DNA from: an uncultured Selenomonas sp.
Lineage (GTDB): Bacteria; Bacillota; Negativicutes; Selenomonadales; Selenomonadaceae
Direction: 5' to 3'
DNA: 64,000 nucleotides
Assembly: GCA_900552565.1 (NCBI GenBank)
Contig: USAK01000001.1
Coordinates: forward strand, 1-64,000
Part shown: positions 61,699-64,000 of the stretch, piece after piece
How positions within the stretch are numbered: the stretch's first letter is position 1
Layout: each line of letters begins with the position of its first letter
The notes under the pieces: generated by a model
Seen by the model: the letters and a program-made list of their open reading frames with translations, nothing else
Told to the model about the DNA's origin: nothing
The model's database searches: none
Made by a program: the position numbers and the translations under genes

Positions 61699-63606
61699 TT
61701 ACTCTTTCTTAGCTACGGCATAGTTACGCAGACGCGGCTTGATGAGAGAGTGTTCGAATTCGCGGTAGGAAACAACCGGTGCTTCGTTCTCCTGGTCGAA
61801 TTTGACAATGGTCGTGCGCATGAACTTCTTATCGTTGCGCTCGAAGAATACGAGGTCATCGTTGCCGTCATCCGTCGTGCCACGGCCCGTCTTCTCATCG
61901 AAATGGAATTTGCCGTATTTCTTATGGAGGGCTTCCTGAAGCTCCGGCTCCATCTTGTCGTAGTCAGATTTCAGGACAATCTTTGCATGGGCACCGCGGC
62001 TCTCGTCACGCTGCAGAGCGGACTGCGTGATAGCCATTGCATAGATGATCATGTTGCGGAGCTGACGAACGAACATAGCTTCCTGGTTTGCCCAAGTGCC
62101 ATGGTCCGTAACACCGATGTTGTCCCAACGCTTGAGGATTTCCTTGAGTTCCTTGACGCACGCTTTAAGGCCATCGTTATCGCGCTCAATCGAGACGTAT
62201 TTGTACATGATATCGCCGAGCTCATGATGGAGCTTATGCGCATTTTCCGTACCATTCATGTTGCGGATCTTGTCGAATTCGGCGACGCATTCCTGACGTG
62301 CAGCCTCGAGTTCCTCTGCCGTAAGCGGGGAGCCGAGTTTGCCGCTGCGTGCGAGGCGCAGGGATTCCGGACCGGAAATCGTGCCCGAATACGTTGCGGA
62401 CAGCAGCGAATTTGCACCGAGGCGGTTTGCACCATGGTACTGGTAGTCGCACTCGCCGGAAGCCAAGAGACCCGGGATATTCGTATGATGCTCGCGGTCG
62501 ACCCAGATGCCGCCCATCGAATAGTGAATCGACGGGAAGATTTCCATCGGGACCTTGCGCGGGTCCTTGCCCATAAAGTCACTATACATCTCGAGGATGC
62601 CGCCGAGCTTGCGCTCGAGGTAGTCAGCCGGGATATGCGAGAGGTCAAGGTAAACGCGGTTCGGGTTGTGCATGCCGAGGCCCATGTGGACAACGACTTT
62701 ATAGATAGCACGCGAAGCAACGTCACGCGGAACGAGGTTGCCGTATGCCGGATACATATCCTCGAGGAAGTACCAGCGCTCTTTTTCGCCCGTCTGCGGG
62801 TTCTTGCGGTAAACCCAGACACGGCCGCCTTCACCGCGGCATGCCTCGGACATCAGGCGGTTCTTATCGGAACCTGGGATAGCCGTCGGATGAATCTGCA
62901 GGAACTCCGGATTGCCGAGCTCTGCGCCCTGCTGGTAAACAGCGGAAACAGCTGAGCCGTTGCAGATCGTCGAAGCCGTGCAGCGGCCATATACCTGGCC
63001 AGGGCCGCCCGTTGCGAGGATGACAACATCAGCCGGGAACGAAACGATTTCGTTCGAGTTCATGTTCTGTGCGACAATACCGCGGCAGACACCCTCTTTG
63101 TTCTTGATGATCTTGATGAATTCCCAGAACTCATACTTCTTGACACCGCCCTTGACTTCCCAACGGCGAACCTGCTCGTCGAGAGCGTAGAGGAGCTGCT
63201 GGCCCGTCGTGGAACCAGCGAAGACCGTGCGCTTGTTCTTCTGGCCGCCGAAGTTGCGGAGGTCGAGAACGCCTTCAGCCGTACGCGTGAACGGTACGCC
63301 CATGCGGTCGAACATCTTGATGAGCTTCGGAGCTGCCTCGACCATGCCCTTTACTGCGAGCTGGTCAGCGAGGAAGTCACCGCCGTAGACCGTATCATCA
63401 AAGTGCTCGTAAATCGAGTCATGCTCACCTTTCGTGTCCATGCAGGCATTGATGCCGCCCTGGGCACAGAGGGAATGCGAACGCTTTACCGGGCAGTAAG
63501 AGAACAGGTCAACCTTGCCGCCGCCTTCGCAGATCTTCAGCGTAGCCATAAGGCCCGAAAGGCCGCCGCCTACGACAATAATCTTATTTTCTGGTTTCTT
63601 AGCCAT
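61699..63606 (-). CDS. sdhA: Succinate dehydrogenase/fumarate reductase flavoprotein subunit
   Basis: 635-residue catalytic subunit. IIVVGGGLSGLMATLKICEGG binds FAD; SLCAQGGINACMDTKGEHDS is the flavinylation/active-site region; LMSEACRGEGGRVWVYR carries the catalytic Arg; HYSMGGIWVDREHHTNIPGLLASGECDYQYHGANRLGANSLL closes the active site. Length and segments fit the B. subtilis-type enzyme. With pyruvate carboxylase in the same window and an anaerobic lineage, it probably runs as fumarate reductase in vivo; direction cannot be settled from sequence. AGGAG precedes the ATG. Confidence 0.98.
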   Translation of the reverse strand: MAKKPENKIIVVGGGLSGLMATLKICEGGGKVDLFSYCPVKRSHSLCAQGGINACMDTKGEHDSIYEHFDDTVYGGDFLADQLAVKGMVEAAPKLIKMFDRMGVPFTRTAEGVLDLRNFGGQKNKRTVFAGSTTGQQLLYALDEQVRRWEVKGGVKKYEFWEFIKIIKNKEGVCRGIVAQNMNSNEIVSFPADVVILATGGPGQVYGRCTASTICNGSAVSAVYQQGAELGNPEFLQIHPTAIPGSDKNRLMSEACRGEGGRVWVYRKNPQTGEKERWYFLEDMYPAYGNLVPRDVASRAIYKVVVHMGLGMHNPNRVYLDLSHIPADYLERKLGGILEMYSDFMGKDPRKVPMEIFPSIHYSMGGIWVDREHHTNIPGLLASGECDYQYHGANRLGANSLLSATYSGTISGPESLRLARSGKLGSPLTAEELEAARQECVAEFDKIRNMNGTENAHKLHHELGDIMYKYVSIERDNDGLKACVKELKEILKRWDNIGVTDHGTWANQEAMFVRQLRNMIIYAMAITQSALQRDESRGAHAKIVLKSDYDKMEPELQEALHKKYGKFHFDEKTGRGTTDDGNDDLVFFERNDKKFMRTTIVKFDQENEAPVVSYREFEHSLIKPRLRNYAVAKKE

Positions 63607-63642
63607 TTATATTCTCCTTTTTCTTACACAGAGTATCGTGTC

Positions 63643-64000
63643 TTACATGACGAAGTAGCTTGCCATGAATGCAATCGTGACAAGGCAGAGCAGAGCGCAG
63701 AGGCACATCGACAGAACGTTGATGACGGTCTGAACGCGCGGGCCTTTGGCAATACCCCAGGTCATGCAGAAAGTCGTGATACCGTTGCAGAAATGGAAGA
63801 TTGCAGCAAACATACCGATCGTGTAGAGAACCGTGACAATCGGGCTGCTCGTAAAGTAGGAATGCAGGAGTTCATAGGACATCGGCGTACCGGAAATTGC
63901 TTTCGTGAAGATACGCAGATAGAACACATGCCAGATAAGGAAGAATACGAGATACCATGCCGTCCAGCGCTGCAGAGCAAACTGCCAGTTACGGACATAG
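63643..64000 (-). CDS. sdhC: Succinate dehydrogenase/fumarate reductase cytochrome b558 subunit (3' part; start beyond the right edge)
   Basis: The visible 119 residues start at YVRNWQFALQRWTAWYLVFFLIWHVFYLRIF and end ALLCLVTIAFMASYFVM. Three hydrophobic helices are seen, with His residues (LIWHVFY, LLHSYF, AIFHFCNG) placed as axial ligands of the two b hemes in the single-subunit, five-helix B. subtilis/Wolinella-type anchor. First gene of sdhC-sdhA-sdhB; 36 nt separate it from sdhA. Its N-terminal helix and start codon lie outside the window. Confidence 0.95.
   Translation of the reverse strand, partial: YVRNWQFALQRWTAWYLVFFLIWHVFYLRIFTKAISGTPMSYELLHSYFTSSPIVTVLYTIGMFAAIFHFCNGITTFCMTWGIAKGPRVQTVINVLSMCLCALLCLVTIAFMASYFVM

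Noticed and set aside
1..64000. CRISPR arrays, insertion sequences, prophage genes, rRNA or tRNA genes
   Set aside because: No spaced direct repeats, transposases, integrases or RNA-gene signatures were found on reading through both strands.

Overview
The window reads as chromosomal DNA of a diderm (outer-membrane-bearing) Firmicute of the class Negativicutes, probably Selenomonadales (Selenomonas/Mitsuokella-like). Firmicute-type gene order and control (rpsT / lepA-hemW-hrcA-grpE-dnaK-dnaJ with a perfect CIRCE element, secA-prfB, B. subtilis-type succinate dehydrogenase/fumarate reductase, long-form HPF) occur together with outer-membrane machinery (TolC-like channel, MacA/MacB-like exporter) and CsaB, the pyruvyl transferase that prepares cell-wall polymers for SLH proteins. 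Genus-level placement is inference. No tRNA, rRNA, IS element, prophage or CRISPR array was seen.

Layout. 1-9985: heat-shock operon hrcA-grpE-dnaK-dnaJ (dnaJ runs off the left edge), a CPYC thioredoxin-fold protein, a DUF488 protein, hemW, lepA, a secreted PDZ-like protein, and divergent rpsT. 9998-16132: hemolysin III, then a sigma-54 activator divergent from yjiH-yjiG-iadA (isoaspartyl-dipeptide use) with a clear -24/-12 promoter, and a membrane-anchored or secreted RelA/SpoT-like protein. 16272-22963: MATE exporter, SEC-C protein, AMIN/amidase_3 hydrolase, and a first polar amino-acid ABC operon. 23078-33382: pyruvate carboxylase, a TolC-MacA-MacB exporter operon and recQ. 33404-45238: two envelope operons, ftsE-ftsX-envC-like-ctpA and secA-prfB-DUF2993-DUF5693-csaB. 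45307-50317: YdjC/ChbG deacetylase, hpf, cold-shock protein, a second amino-acid ABC operon and a double zinc-ribbon protein.

50481-54012 holds the most striking protein-coding locus: a four-gene operon (small membrane protein, two HMA2-type proteins with a PGR-R-R motif, and a P1B-type ATPase with SCGLKL in the transmembrane metal site), driven by a consensus promoter overlapped by a good Fur box. I interpret it as a ferrosome-type (Fez) iron-storage organelle cluster. 54019-57952: ilvBN, comF and yqeB.

57953-58737 has no convincing gene but holds a consensus promoter, about 560 nt of hairpin-rich sequence and two tandem terminators: a candidate large structured non-coding RNA. The right end carries a TatD-linked radical SAM protein, a pyridoxamine kinase, queF and sdhC-sdhA-sdhB (sdhC runs off the right edge).

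Metabolically, pyruvate carboxylase and the menaquinone-type fumarate reductase fit a reductive succinate route in an anaerobe. A recurring local habit is initiation at TTG placed 6-9 nt after a strong Shine-Dalgarno (rpsT, grpE, secA, a ferrosome-locus gene, probably queF and others), which shifts several starts relative to naive calls.
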